A DNA stretch of 64,000 bases from Bordetella parapertussis (GTDB lineage Bacteria; Pseudomonadota; Gammaproteobacteria; Burkholderiales; Casimicrobiaceae): assembly GCA_943331295.2 (NCBI GenBank), contig CALQLA020000004.1, forward strand, positions 62,001-126,000, given 5' to 3'. Shown in pieces: positions 39,028-49,543 of this stretch (positions are counted from its first letter, which is position 1; every line of letters begins with the position of its first letter). The notes beneath the pieces are model-generated. The model searched no databases, was not told where the DNA came from, and saw only the letters and a list, made by a program, of their open reading frames with translations. A program made the position numbers and the translations under genes.

Positions 39028-39952
39028 GCGGTTTTGCGCCGGCGGCGAGGTAGGCGAGCCGCTTCGCCTCGCGCCGCCCGCGGGCGACGCTGTCGAGGGT
39101 CAGCCCCGACGCCAGCGACAGCGCCGCGAGCAGCATGAGGCCGGTCGCGAGCACTGCGGTGGGCAGCCGGGGCACGAGGCCCGTCTGCATGAAGTCGACG
39201 ATGACCTCGGTGCCCAGCAACAGCCCCGCAATCGCCAGTACGCCGGCGATGATCCCGAAGAACGGCAGCGGCCGCACGTCGCGGAACAGCGTAACCACCG
39301 TGCCCAGGATGCGCAGTCCGTCGCGCCACTTGTTGAGCTTGCTGGCCGAGCCTTCGGGACGCGACCGGTAGCGCATCACGAGTTCCGCGGTCGGGACGCG
39401 CAGCTCGAGCGAATGGACCGTCAGCTCGGTCTCGATCTCGAAGCCCTGCGCGGCCAGCGGGAACGACTTGACGAACCGGCGCGATAACGCCCGGTAGCCC
39501 GAGAACATGTCGGTCGGCTGGCTGCCGAAGACGACCCCCAGCAGCCAGTTGAACATCCGGTTGCCGAAGCGATGTCCCACCCGGTAGGCGGCCGCCTCGC
39601 CTTCGTCGTCGCGGACGGCGGTCACCATGTCGAGGTCGTTGTCGACCAGCGCGGCCACCAGCTCGGGCGCCCGGCCCGCGTCGTAGGTGGCGTCGCCGTC
39701 GACCATGATGTAGATGTCGGCGTCGATCTCGGCGAACATCCGGCGCACGACGCCGCCCTTGCCGGGGTGTCCCTCGCGGCGGACGGTCGCGCCGGCCGCG
39801 CGGGCGATGTCGGCGGTGCCGTCGGTCGACGCGTTGTCGTAGACGTAGACAGCGCAGCCGGGCAGCGACGCGCGGAAGCCCGTCACGACCTGCTCCACAG
39901 CCGCCGCTTCATTGCGGCAGGGCACCAGGATGGCGATGCGTGGCTGATTCAT
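38999..39952 (-). CDS. glycosyltransferase family 2 (DPM-type) with C-terminal TM segments
   Basis: RIAILVPCRNEAAAVEQVV, DNASTDGTADIA, MVDGDATYDAG; C-terminal hydrophobic helices. Confidence 0.88.
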   Translation of the reverse strand: MNQPRIAILVPCRNEAAAVEQVVTGFRASLPGCAVYVYDNASTDGTADIARAAGATVRREGHPGKGGVVRRMFAEIDADIYIMVDGDATYDAGRAPELVAALVDNDLDMVTAVRDDEGEAAAYRVGHRFGNRMFNWLLGVVFGSQPTDMFSGYRALSRRFVKSFPLAAQGFEIETELTVHSLELRVPTAELVMRYRSRPEGSASKLNKWRDGLRILGTVVTLFRDVRPLPFFGIIAGVLAIAGLLLGTEVIVDFMQTGLVPRLPTAVLATGLMLLAALSLASGLTLDSVARGRREAKRLAYLAAGAKPLANGNDLRL

Positions 39953-39984
39953 GGCACGGGAGGCGCCGCCGGCAGGCGGCAACG

Positions 39985-40752
39985 TCATTTGGCGGGGTCG
40001 GCGGGAGGGCGGCGGCGGAGCGCCAACCACGCGGCGCCGGCGTAGCCGGACAGCCCGTAGACGACGAACCCGCAGAACAACACGGTCGCCGGCTGGTAGG
40101 AAAGCAGCGCGAAGGACATCACGATGAGGAAGACCGCGAGGAACGGCACGCTCTTCCTCAGGTTGATCGTCTTGAAACTGTAGTAGCGGACGTTGCTGAC
40201 CATCGTCAGGCCGGCGAACAGCGTGACCGAGAACGCCCACCAGCGCACCGTCGCCGGGTCCAGCGCGTAGTCGTCGACGATCCAGACAAACCCCGCGACC
40301 AGGGCCGCCGCGGCCGGGCTGGGGAGGCCGGTGAACCAGTGCTTGTCCGCGACGTCCAGCATCGTGTTGAAGCGCGCGAGCCGCAGTGCCGCGCCGGCGC
40401 AGTAGACGAACGCCGCGATCCAGCCCAGCTTGCCCATCCCGCGCAGGCTCCATTCGTAGATCACGAGCGCCGGGGCCGCGCCGAACGAGACCATGTCGGA
40501 CAGGCTGTCGTACTCGGCGCCGAACGCGCTCTGGGTCTTGGTCAGGCGGGCGACGCGGCCGTCGAGGCCGTCCAGCACCATCGCGACGAAGATCGCGACG
40601 GCCGCCTGGTCGAAGCGCTGGTTCATCGCCTGCACGATGGCGTAGAAGCCGCCGAACAGCGCCGCCGTCGTGAAGAGGTTGGGAAGAAGGTAGATGCCGC
40701 GGCGCCGGATGCGATTCTTCTGCAGTGCGCGGCGTGTATCGAAGTCGGCCAT
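39985..40752 (-). CDS. pssA: CDP-diacylglycerol-serine O-phosphatidyltransferase
   Basis: CDP-alcohol motif DGLDGRVARLTKTQSAFGAEYDSLSDMVSFG. Confidence 0.94.
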   Translation of the reverse strand: MADFDTRRALQKNRIRRRGIYLLPNLFTTAALFGGFYAIVQAMNQRFDQAAVAIFVAMVLDGLDGRVARLTKTQSAFGAEYDSLSDMVSFGAAPALVIYEWSLRGMGKLGWIAAFVYCAGAALRLARFNTMLDVADKHWFTGLPSPAAAALVAGFVWIVDDYALDPATVRWWAFSVTLFAGLTMVSNVRYYSFKTINLRKSVPFLAVFLIVMSFALLSYQPATVLFCGFVVYGLSGYAGAAWLALRRRPPADPAK

Positions 40753-40840
40753 GGCGGGGCAAGCCTAGCAGGTAGGGGCGCGAGTGACAACAACGCGCGC
40801 CGCGGCGGCGCGCGGAGGTGCGTCGTGGAGGCGGCGCACC

Positions 40841-41491
40841 CTAGGCCCGCGGGAGGCTGGCGAGGATGGTCTCGGTGGCGGCGACCTTGTCGCCGATCGC
40901 AACCTTTGGCACGGCCGACGGCGGCAGGTACACGTCGACGCGCGACCCGAAGCGGATGAAGCCGTAGCGCTGTCCGCGCGCCAGCACGTCGCCCGGCTTG
41001 ACGTAGCAGAGGATGCGGCGTGCGATGAGCCCGGCGATCTGCACGCAGGTGACGTCCTGCCCGCCGGCGGTGCGCAGGTGCAGCGCGTTGCGCTCGTTCT
41101 CGAGCGAGGCCTTGTCGAGCGCCGCGTTGAGGAAGCTTCCCGGGTGGTACCAGGCGGCGACGACGCTGCCGTCCACCGGGCTGCGGTTCGAGTGGACGTT
41201 GAACACGTTCATGAACACGCTGATCTTCAGGGCCGGGCGGTCGAGATAGGGATCGTGCCCCTGCTCGACCTTGACCACCTTGCCGTCCGCGGGCGACAGC
41301 ACGGCGTCCGGGTCGTCCGGCACGCGGCGCGCCGGATCGCGGAAGAACTGGACGATGAAGGCGACCGCCGCCCACGCGATGGCCGCGAGCGGCCAGGGAC
41401 CGGTGGCCGACAGCACGAGCGCGACGACGGCCGCGATGGCGAGGACCGGCCAGCCTTCGCGGGCGATGATGGGATGGGGATAGTTCGACAC
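40841..41491 (-). CDS. psd: phosphatidylserine decarboxylase (short proenzyme)
   Basis: [47 protein letters not shown]. Confidence 0.93.
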   Translation of the reverse strand: MSNYPHPIIAREGWPVLAIAAVVALVLSATGPWPLAAIAWAAVAFIVQFFRDPARRVPDDPDAVLSPADGKVVKVEQGHDPYLDRPALKISVFMNVFNVHSNRSPVDGSVVAAWYHPGSFLNAALDKASLENERNALHLRTAGGQDVTCVQIAGLIARRILCYVKPGDVLARGQRYGFIRFGSRVDVYLPPSAVPKVAIGDKVAATETILASLPRA

Positions 41492-41566
41492 GGGCGCTTC
41501 TCGATGGGACGGAGTTCGATTCTACCTGCGGGAGCGTCGCGCGTCCCGGCGGGCCGGGTACGGTGC

Positions 41567-41878
41567 CTACTTCGCGGCGTCGTCGATCTTCTTCTCGACG
41601 TCCTGCGCCTGCTGGTGGACCACCGCCTCGAGCCCCTTGGCGCGCTCGAGCGCCGTGCGCGGCGGCAGCTCGGCGGCGGTGGCGGCGTCCGGGGCCGGGG
41701 ACGACCCCGGCGCCGCCGCTCCTGCGCGCTCGACCGCGTCGCCGCGGGGTGGCGCAGCATCGGTCCGGAACTGCTGCCGCAGGAGGGCGCCGACGACCAG
41801 CCCGACGATGAGCACCCCGAGCAGGAGGACGAGAACACCCCATCCTCCCTGCCGCATCGGTGCGCGCCGACGAGCCAT
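41567..41878 (-). CDS. hypothetical single-TM protein
   Basis: MARRRAPMRQGGWGVLVLLLGVLIVGLVVGALLRQQF...; small ORF within the psd-ilvC interval. Confidence 0.55.
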   Translation of the reverse strand: MARRRAPMRQGGWGVLVLLLGVLIVGLVVGALLRQQFRTDAAPPRGDAVERAGAAAPGSSPAPDAATAAELPPRTALERAKGLEAVVHQQAQDVEKKIDDAAK

Positions 41879-41931
41879 GCCGCCCTCCGCCACCGCCCGC
41901 CCGGTTTGCCCGCCGCGCCTTTCGGTGCCGG

Positions 41932-43516
<1,585 letters not shown>

Positions 43517-43524
43517 GGTTAGTT

Positions 43525-43571
43525 CCTCCCCCCCGAACGTGCTTCGCACGCTCCCCCCCGGGGGGGGCGAG
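43525..43571. repeat. divergent family 1 palindromic element between ilvB and ilvH
   Basis: CCTCCCCCCCGAA-CGTGC-TTC-GCACG-CTCCCCCCCGGGGGGGG: same CCCCCGAA/stem/CTCCCCCC layout as family 1. Confidence 0.65.
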
Positions 43572-43595
43572 CCACTTGGGACGGCCCGGCGCTGC

Positions 43596-45302
43596 TCATA
43601 GCTCCTCCGCCAGGATCATCTCGGTCAGGCCCTTGCCGCCGGGCACCATCGGGAACACGTTCTCCTTCTGGTCCGTGATGAAGTCCATGAACACGAGGCG
43701 CTCCTTCAGCTTGAAGGCCTCCTTCAGCGCGCCCTCGACGTCGCCGGGCTTCTCTATCTTCATGCCGACGTGGCCATAGGCCTCGGCGAGCTTCACGAAG
43801 TCCGGCAGCGCGTCCATGTACGACTCCGCATAGCGGTTGCCGTAGAAGAACTCCTGCCACTGCCGCACCATGCCCATGTAGCGGTTGTTGAGGTTCACGA
43901 TCTTGATCGGCAGGTGGTACTGCTTGCACGTCGACAGTTCCTGGATGCACATCTGGATCGACGCCTCGCCGGTCACGCACGCGACGGTCGCGCCCGGATT
44001 GACCATCTGCACGCCCATCGCCGCCGGCAGGCCGAAGCCCATCGTGCCGAGCCCGCCGGAGTTGATCCAGCGGCGGGGCTTGTCGAACTTGTAGTACTGC
44101 GCGGCCCACATCTGGTGCTGGCCCACGTCGGACGTGATGAACGCGTCGCCGCCGGTCAGCTCGTAGAGCTTCTCGATGACGGACTGCGGCTTGATCAGCG
44201 GGCTCTTGCGGTCGTAGCGCAGGCAGTCCGAGCGCTGCCATTCCTTGATCTCCGCCCACCACGCCTTCAGCGCCGCGGGATCGGGCCGCTGCGGGGACGA
44301 TTCGATCAGCTTCAGCATCTCGTCCAGCACGTCGGCGACATAGCCGACGATGGGCACGTCGACCTTCACGCGCTTCGAGATCGACGACGGGTCGATGTCG
44401 ATGTGGATGATCTTGCGGTCGCTGCGGTAGAAGTGCTCAGGGCTGCCGATCACGCGGTCGTCGAAGCGCGCGCCAATGGCGATCAGCACGTCGCAGTTCT
44501 GCATCGCCATGTTCGACTCGACGGTGCCGTGCATGCCGAGCATGCCGGTGAACTGCGGGTCGGTGCCCGGGAACGCGCCCAGCCCCATCAGCGTGTTGGT
44601 GCAGGGGAAGCCGAGCAGGCGCACAAGCCGGGTCAGCTGCGCCGACGCGTTGTTGAGGATCACCCCGCCGCCGGCGTAGACCATCGGCCGCTTGGCGTCG
44701 AGCAGCAGCTGGACGGCCTTCTTGATCTGGCCGGGGTGGCCTTTCGTCACCGGGTTGTACGAGCGCAGCGAAATCGTCTTCGGGTAGTTGAACTCGGTCG
44801 ACGCCTGCGTCACGTCCTTGGGAATGTCGACCAGCACCGGACCCGGGCGCCCGCTCGCCGCGAGGTAGAACGCCTTCTTGATCGTGACCGCGAGGTCCTT
44901 CACGTCCTTGACCAGGAAGTTGTGCTTGACGCAGGGCCGCGTGATGCCGACCGTGTCGCACTCCTGGAAGGCGTCCTGGCCGATCGCGTGCGTCGGCACC
45001 TGGCCGGTCAGCACGACCATCGGGATCGAGTCCATGTACGCGGTCGCGATGCCGGTCACCGCGTTGGTGACCCCCGGACCCGACGTGACGAGGCAGACGC
45101 CGGTCTTGTGGCTGGAGCGCGAGTAGCCGTCGGCCGCGTGGACCGCGCCCTGCTCGTGCCGGACCAGGACGTGCTTGACCTTCTCCTGCTTGAAGAATTC
45201 GTCGTAGATGTTCAGCACTGCGCCGCCCGGATAGCCGAAGACGTACTCGACGCCTTCCTCTCCCAGGCAGCGGATGACGATTTCTGCACCCGTGAGTTGC
45301 AT
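43596..45302 (-). CDS. ilvB: acetolactate synthase large subunit
   Basis: MQLTGAEIVIRCLGEEGVEYVFGYPGGAVLNIYDEFF, ThDP motif GEASIQMCIQELSTCKQYHLPIKIVNLNN. Confidence 0.96.
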   Translation of the reverse strand: MQLTGAEIVIRCLGEEGVEYVFGYPGGAVLNIYDEFFKQEKVKHVLVRHEQGAVHAADGYSRSSHKTGVCLVTSGPGVTNAVTGIATAYMDSIPMVVLTGQVPTHAIGQDAFQECDTVGITRPCVKHNFLVKDVKDLAVTIKKAFYLAASGRPGPVLVDIPKDVTQASTEFNYPKTISLRSYNPVTKGHPGQIKKAVQLLLDAKRPMVYAGGGVILNNASAQLTRLVRLLGFPCTNTLMGLGAFPGTDPQFTGMLGMHGTVESNMAMQNCDVLIAIGARFDDRVIGSPEHFYRSDRKIIHIDIDPSSISKRVKVDVPIVGYVADVLDEMLKLIESSPQRPDPAALKAWWAEIKEWQRSDCLRYDRKSPLIKPQSVIEKLYELTGGDAFITSDVGQHQMWAAQYYKFDKPRRWINSGGLGTMGFGLPAAMGVQMVNPGATVACVTGEASIQMCIQELSTCKQYHLPIKIVNLNNRYMGMVRQWQEFFYGNRYAESYMDALPDFVKLAEAYGHVGMKIEKPGDVEGALKEAFKLKERLVFMDFITDQKENVFPMVPGGKGLTEMILAEEL

Positions 45303-45562
45303 GGCAATGACCCTATGCTTGATGATGGTCCGCCGCAGCGCCGGATCGCGAAGCGATTCCGCGCGCGGAATTCTGCAAAACCTCGAGGCGCGCAGCGTGT
45401 TGGAGCGCGCCTGCCATGGCTTCGTTCGGGTAGAAAGCCGGGACCTTGTGTTCGACGACCGCACCCCGAGGGATTCTCCGGCGACGCTCGTGACGTCGGA
45501 GGAGGGGGCACAAACGGCCGTATTTTGCAGCACAGCATCGACCCACCCGGGCCGACCGTAGA

Positions 45563-45591
45563 ACGTTACCCGCACCGCAGGCACCGGTCAA
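45563..45591 (-). promoter_or_regulatory. candidate ilvBHC promoter with long (about 250 nt) leader
   Basis: On the minus strand TTGACC-N17-TAACGT. Confidence 0.5.
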
Positions 45592-45666
45592 GTGCGCTGC
45601 GCTGCACAATGGCGACTTCGGACGCTCGCCCTATAATGAGCCGCCTCCCCTCACCCGACCGCTATC

Positions 45667-46236
45667 CTGGCCACCTTTCAAGAAATATCGGCGTTTCTCG
45701 CGGAAGTCGAACGGCGCGCGTTCAAGCAGGCCATGTTCGCCGTTCGCGACGAGCACGCCGCGGTGGACGTCGTCCAGGACGCCATGCTGAAGCTGACCGA
45801 GAAGTACTCGGACAAGCCGGTCGGCGAGCTGCCGATGCTGTTCCAGCGGATCCTGCAGAACACGATCCACGACCACTTCCGGCGGCAGAAGGTCCGCTCG
45901 ACGTGGACCACGCTGCTCTCGGCACTCGGGCGGAGGGACGATCGCGACGACGATCTCGATCCGCTTGAAACTTTGGCGGCGAAGTCGGACTCGAACGCGA
46001 CAGTCGATCCGGCGCAGCAGTTCGAGCAGGGCCAGATGGTCGGCCTCATCGAGCAGGCACTGGCGCGATTGCCGCCGCGTCAACGGGAAGCCTTTCTGCT
46101 GCGTTACTGGGAAGAGTTCGACGTGGCGGAAGCTGCTGCGGCGATGGGATGTTCCGAGGGCAGCGTGAAAACGCACTGTTCGCGGGCGGTCCATGCGCTG
46201 GCCGAAATGCTCAAGGCCAAGGGTGTAACGCTATGA
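45667..46236 (+). CDS. RNA polymerase sigma factor (sigma70/ECF-like, betaproteobacterial type)
   Basis: ATFQEISAFLAEVERRAFKQAMFAVRDEHAAVDVVQDAMLKLTEKY...LPPRQREAFLLRYWEEFDVAEAAAAMGCSEGSVKTHCSRAV. First ATG in frame is 45733; homologous N-terminus implies a CTG start at 45667. TATAAT at 45632. Confidence 0.87.
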   Translation: MATFQEISAFLAEVERRAFKQAMFAVRDEHAAVDVVQDAMLKLTEKYSDKPVGELPMLFQRILQNTIHDHFRRQKVRSTWTTLLSALGRRDDRDDDLDPLETLAAKSDSNATVDPAQQFEQGQMVGLIEQALARLPPRQREAFLLRYWEEFDVAEAAAAMGCSEGSVKTHCSRAVHALAEMLKAKGVTL

Positions 46237-46637
46237 CCAGCGAAGACAAAGATTTCGCCAAAAAATTAACGACTTACCTTGACGACGGCACGGCCAAGCT
46301 GAAGGCCGGGACTGCGTACAGGCTGCAGCTCGCGCGTCAGGAAGCGCTTGCGCGGTTGGGCCAGCCCGAACGCGCGCCCGCGCTCCGCATGGCGCTGGCC
46401 GGCGCCGGTGGGGCAGCGCCTTCGACTCGCGGGCCGGCCCGGACCCGGAGCAACGTCTGGCTCTGGATCGGCATCCTGCTGATCGTGACCGGCGGCTTCG
46501 TCTACCAGCAGTGGCAGGCCTACCAGGTCCTGTCCGACATCCAGGAGACGGACGCCGCGATCCTGTCCTCGGAGCTGCCCATCGACGCATACCTGGACCG
46601 GGGATTCCAGAATTGGCTGAAGAGCTCCCCCGAGTAG
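46233..46637 (+). CDS. DUF3619 family protein
   Basis: MTSEDKDFAKKLTTYLDDGTAKLKAGTAYRLQLARQEAL; one TM; ILSSELPIDAYLDRGFQNWL. Confidence 0.8.
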   Translation: MTSEDKDFAKKLTTYLDDGTAKLKAGTAYRLQLARQEALARLGQPERAPALRMALAGAGGAAPSTRGPARTRSNVWLWIGILLIVTGGFVYQQWQAYQVLSDIQETDAAILSSELPIDAYLDRGFQNWLKSSPE

Positions 46638-47236
46638 CCCGGATCGTCCTCGCTGCCCTGATGCTCGCGGCGATGCTGGCCGGGAACGCCGGCGCGCAGC
46701 CGATCGGTGCGCGCGCACCGGCATGGAACGAGCTATCGGCCACCGAGCGCCAGATCCTCGCCCCGCTGGCGCCCGACTGGAACCAGCTCGACGCCCAGCG
46801 CCGCCTCAAGTGGCGGGGCGTCGCGCAGCGCTACCCCAAGATGGCGCCCGACGAGCAGCAGCGCGTCCAGCAGCAGATGAAGAGTTGGGCAGCGCTCACT
46901 CCGGACCAGCGCAACGCGGCGCGCGCGCAGTACAAGTCGCTGAAGAGCCTCCCCCCCGACAAGAAAGAGGAAGTACTGCAGAAGTGGGAGGAATACCAGA
47001 GCCTGCCACCGGAAACAAAGCGCGAACTGGCATCGAAGCCCGTGCCGCCCCCCGGCGCAGCACCGGCGGGCACGGCGACGCGCACGCGCGCGCCGTCGCC
47101 GCCACCGCCGGCGGCACCTTCCCCGGCCGCCGCGCCGCCGGCTGCCCCTCCGCCTTCGACGCTTCCGCCGCCGCCAGCCGCCGCCATGCCGGCCGGGCCG
47201 GCCCCGGCGCTGCCGGCAACACGACCGCCGCAGTGA
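46613..47236 (+). CDS. DUF3106 family protein
   Basis: Repeated LAPDWNQLDAQRRLKWRGVAQRYPKMAPDEQQRVQQQMKSWAALTPDQRNAARAQYKSLKSLPPDKKEEVLQKWEEYQSLPPE; Pro/Ala-rich tail; TTG start proposed. Confidence 0.8.
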   Translation: MAEELPRVARIVLAALMLAAMLAGNAGAQPIGARAPAWNELSATERQILAPLAPDWNQLDAQRRLKWRGVAQRYPKMAPDEQQRVQQQMKSWAALTPDQRNAARAQYKSLKSLPPDKKEEVLQKWEEYQSLPPETKRELASKPVPPPGAAPAGTATRTRAPSPPPPAAPSPAAAPPAAPPPSTLPPPPAAAMPAGPAPALPATRPPQ

Positions 47237-47243
47237 GGCGGCG

Positions 47244-47816
47244 GTGACCGTCGCCGCGCCGACGGCGACTTCGGCCGGACCACGGGCGTCGCTGCTGCGG
47301 CGCCTCGCCGCGCTGGCCTACGAGATGCTCCTCCTGGCCTCGATATTCCTCGTCGCCGGCTTCGCGCTCGCGCCGCTCGTGTCGACGGGTGCCGCCCCGG
47401 CCGGCGGCCGCATTCCCATCCTCGGCGCCCCGGAACGGACGTTGCTGTTCGCCGGCCTGTTCGGCGTGGGCGCCCTCTATTGCGGCTGGTCGTGGAGCGG
47501 CGGGCGGCGAACGCTGCCGATGAAGACCTGGCGGATGCACCTCACGCGGCGCGACGGCGGCAACCTCGACGGCCGGACGGCGCTGCTCCGGTATTTCGCC
47601 GTCTGGATCGGCCCGGCGCTGGCGCTCGCCGGCTACGTGGCGCTGCAGCACACCGGCGCCGCCCGCGCGGCGCTGCTGCTGCTCGGCGTCAACTACCTGT
47701 GGGCGGCCGTCAACCGCGACCGGCAGTTCCTGCACGACGCGCTGGCGGGAACCCGCCTGGTCGCCGATGCGCCGGCCGGAGCGGCCCGGAGCGACGCGCC
47801 GTGCGGCGACCGCTGA
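47244..47816 (+). CDS. RDD family membrane protein
   Basis: LLRRLAALAYEMLLLASIFLVAGFAL, RTLPMKTWRMHLTRRDG, DRQFLHDALAGTRLV; GTG start. Confidence 0.85.
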   Translation: MTVAAPTATSAGPRASLLRRLAALAYEMLLLASIFLVAGFALAPLVSTGAAPAGGRIPILGAPERTLLFAGLFGVGALYCGWSWSGGRRTLPMKTWRMHLTRRDGGNLDGRTALLRYFAVWIGPALALAGYVALQHTGAARAALLLLGVNYLWAAVNRDRQFLHDALAGTRLVADAPAGAARSDAPCGDR

Positions 47817-47835
47817 CGCAGCATCCGCCGCGCGA

Positions 47836-48738
47836 TCAACCCGCGACCGTGACCGCCGCGGGCTTCTCCGGCGGCCGCGCCAGCGCCACCCCGAACGCGA
47901 TCAGCGCCATGCCCGCGATCGCCAGCGCCTCGAGCGTTTCCCCGAACATCAGCCACGCGATCACCGCGGTCACCGGCGGCACGAGGTAGAACAGCCGGGC
48001 AACGTTCGCCGCCTCGCCGTGGCGCAGCAGCCAGTAGAGCACGCTGATGGCCGCGACGGAGAGAACGAGGACCGACCAGCCGAGCGCGAACACGAACTGC
48101 GGCGTCCAGCGCACCGGCGCGTGCTCGAACAGCAGCACGACGGGCAGGTAGATGAGTGCGCACGCCACGTACTGGACGACCGCGCCGCTGCGCAGGTCGG
48201 CGTGGGCGCAGAACCGCTTCTGGTAAAGCGTGCCGATGCTGATCCCGACGAGCGCCACGCCGACCTGCACCAGGCCGGCCAGGTTGCCATCGAAGCTCAT
48301 CTTGTGCCGCACGACCAGCCAGACGCCGACGAGCCCGAGCACGAGGCCCGCCCACTGCCGCGCGACGACCCGCTCGCCCAGCCAGCCGCGAGCGATGACC
48401 ACCGTCAGGATCGGCTGCAGCCCGACCAGCATCGCGGCCGTTCCGGCGGGCATGCCCCCGGAAAGCGCGACGAACACGCCACCCAGGTACAGCCCGTGCA
48501 CCAGCAGCGCGGCGACGGCGAGGTGCCCGACCTGCGCGCCCCGGGGCCACGGCGCGCGCATGACGAGCGCGACGCCGGCCATCAGCGTCGCCGCGAGCAC
48601 GAACCGGTAGAGCAGGAAGGAGAGCGGCGGCGCGTACGGAAGCCCGAACTTCGCCGCGATGAAGCCGGTGCTCCACAGCAGCACGAACAGCGCGGGAAAC
48701 GCGAGCCTGCGACGGGCGTGGGCGGTGTTCGGAGTCAG
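47836..48738 (-). CDS. EamA/DMT family transporter
   Basis: Two EamA repeats, ALFVLLWSTGFIAAKFGLPYAPPLSFLLYRF... No ATG/GTG/TTG close to the homologous N-terminus: CTG at 48738 proposed, GTG at 48684 is the shorter alternative. Confidence 0.85.
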   Translation of the reverse strand: MTPNTAHARRRLAFPALFVLLWSTGFIAAKFGLPYAPPLSFLLYRFVLAATLMAGVALVMRAPWPRGAQVGHLAVAALLVHGLYLGGVFVALSGGMPAGTAAMLVGLQPILTVVIARGWLGERVVARQWAGLVLGLVGVWLVVRHKMSFDGNLAGLVQVGVALVGISIGTLYQKRFCAHADLRSGAVVQYVACALIYLPVVLLFEHAPVRWTPQFVFALGWSVLVLSVAAISVLYWLLRHGEAANVARLFYLVPPVTAVIAWLMFGETLEALAIAGMALIAFGVALARPPEKPAAVTVAG

Positions 48739-48814
48739 GGCCGGCGTTCCGGTTCGGCGCGCAGCAGGCGCCTGCTCGCGGCGGACAGCCGCGGGCAGGG
48801 AGGTGGGTGCGCGA

Positions 48815-49357
48815 TCACTTCCCGGGGTTGGCGGCGCGATAGCGCTCGATGCTGTCCATGATTTCCTTCTTCGCCTCCTCGGCCCCCGTCCACGACGAGA
48901 TGCGCACCCACTTGCCGGGCTCGAGGTCCTTGTAGTGCTCGAAGAAGTGCGCGATCTGCTGCGTCGTGATCTCTGGCAGGTCGCGCGGCGACTGGATCGC
49001 GCGATAGAGGCCCGACAGCTTGTCCACCGGCACCGCGAGTATCTTCGCGTCGCCGCCCGCCTCGTCATCCATCTTCAGCATGCCGATCGGCCGGCAGCGG
49101 ACGACCACGCCGGTGATGAGGGGCACCGGCGACAGGACCAGCACGTCGGAGGGGTCGCCATCGTCGGACAGCGTGCCCGGGATGTAGCCGTAGTTGCACG
49201 GGTAGTGCATCGACGTCGCCATGAAGCGGTCAACGAACACTGCGCCCGTTTCCTTGTCGACTTCGTACTTGATGGCGTCGCCGTGCATCGGGATCTCGAT
49301 GATGACGTTGCAATCGTGGGGAACATCCTTGCCGGCAGGGACGCGATCGAGGTTCAT
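48815..49357 (-). CDS. ppa: inorganic pyrophosphatase
   Basis: [59 protein letters not shown]. Confidence 0.95.
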   Translation of the reverse strand: MNLDRVPAGKDVPHDCNVIIEIPMHGDAIKYEVDKETGAVFVDRFMATSMHYPCNYGYIPGTLSDDGDPSDVLVLSPVPLITGVVVRCRPIGMLKMDDEAGGDAKILAVPVDKLSGLYRAIQSPRDLPEITTQQIAHFFEHYKDLEPGKWVRISSWTGAEEAKKEIMDSIERYRAANPGK

Positions 49358-49422
49358 TGGATTCTGGGCACCATGACGGGAAGAGGGATTATAACGGTGC
49401 GTGGCATGCGCTGCCCGGGGCC

Positions 49423-49511
49423 GCAGCCCGGGTTGGGCGCGAGCGAAACCCGGGTGGACCGTGCCCGTTCGCAAATCACCGCGGGTTTCGCTGCCGCTCG
49501 ACCCGGGCTAC
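49423..49511. repeat. intergenic inverted repeat (family 2, diverged copy)
   Basis: GCAGCCCGGGTTGGGCGCGAGCGAAACCCGGG ... GCGGGTTTCGCTGCCGCTCGACCCGGGCTAC. Confidence 0.88.
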
Positions 49512-49543
49512 CCAGCGTGACGGGGGAGGCGCGGTGCGCATCC

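Noticed and set aside
45212-45609. Branched-chain leader peptide for ilvB in the 5' leader ORFs
   Set aside because: Several open frames exist, but none has an Ile/Val/Leu run or typical small size.
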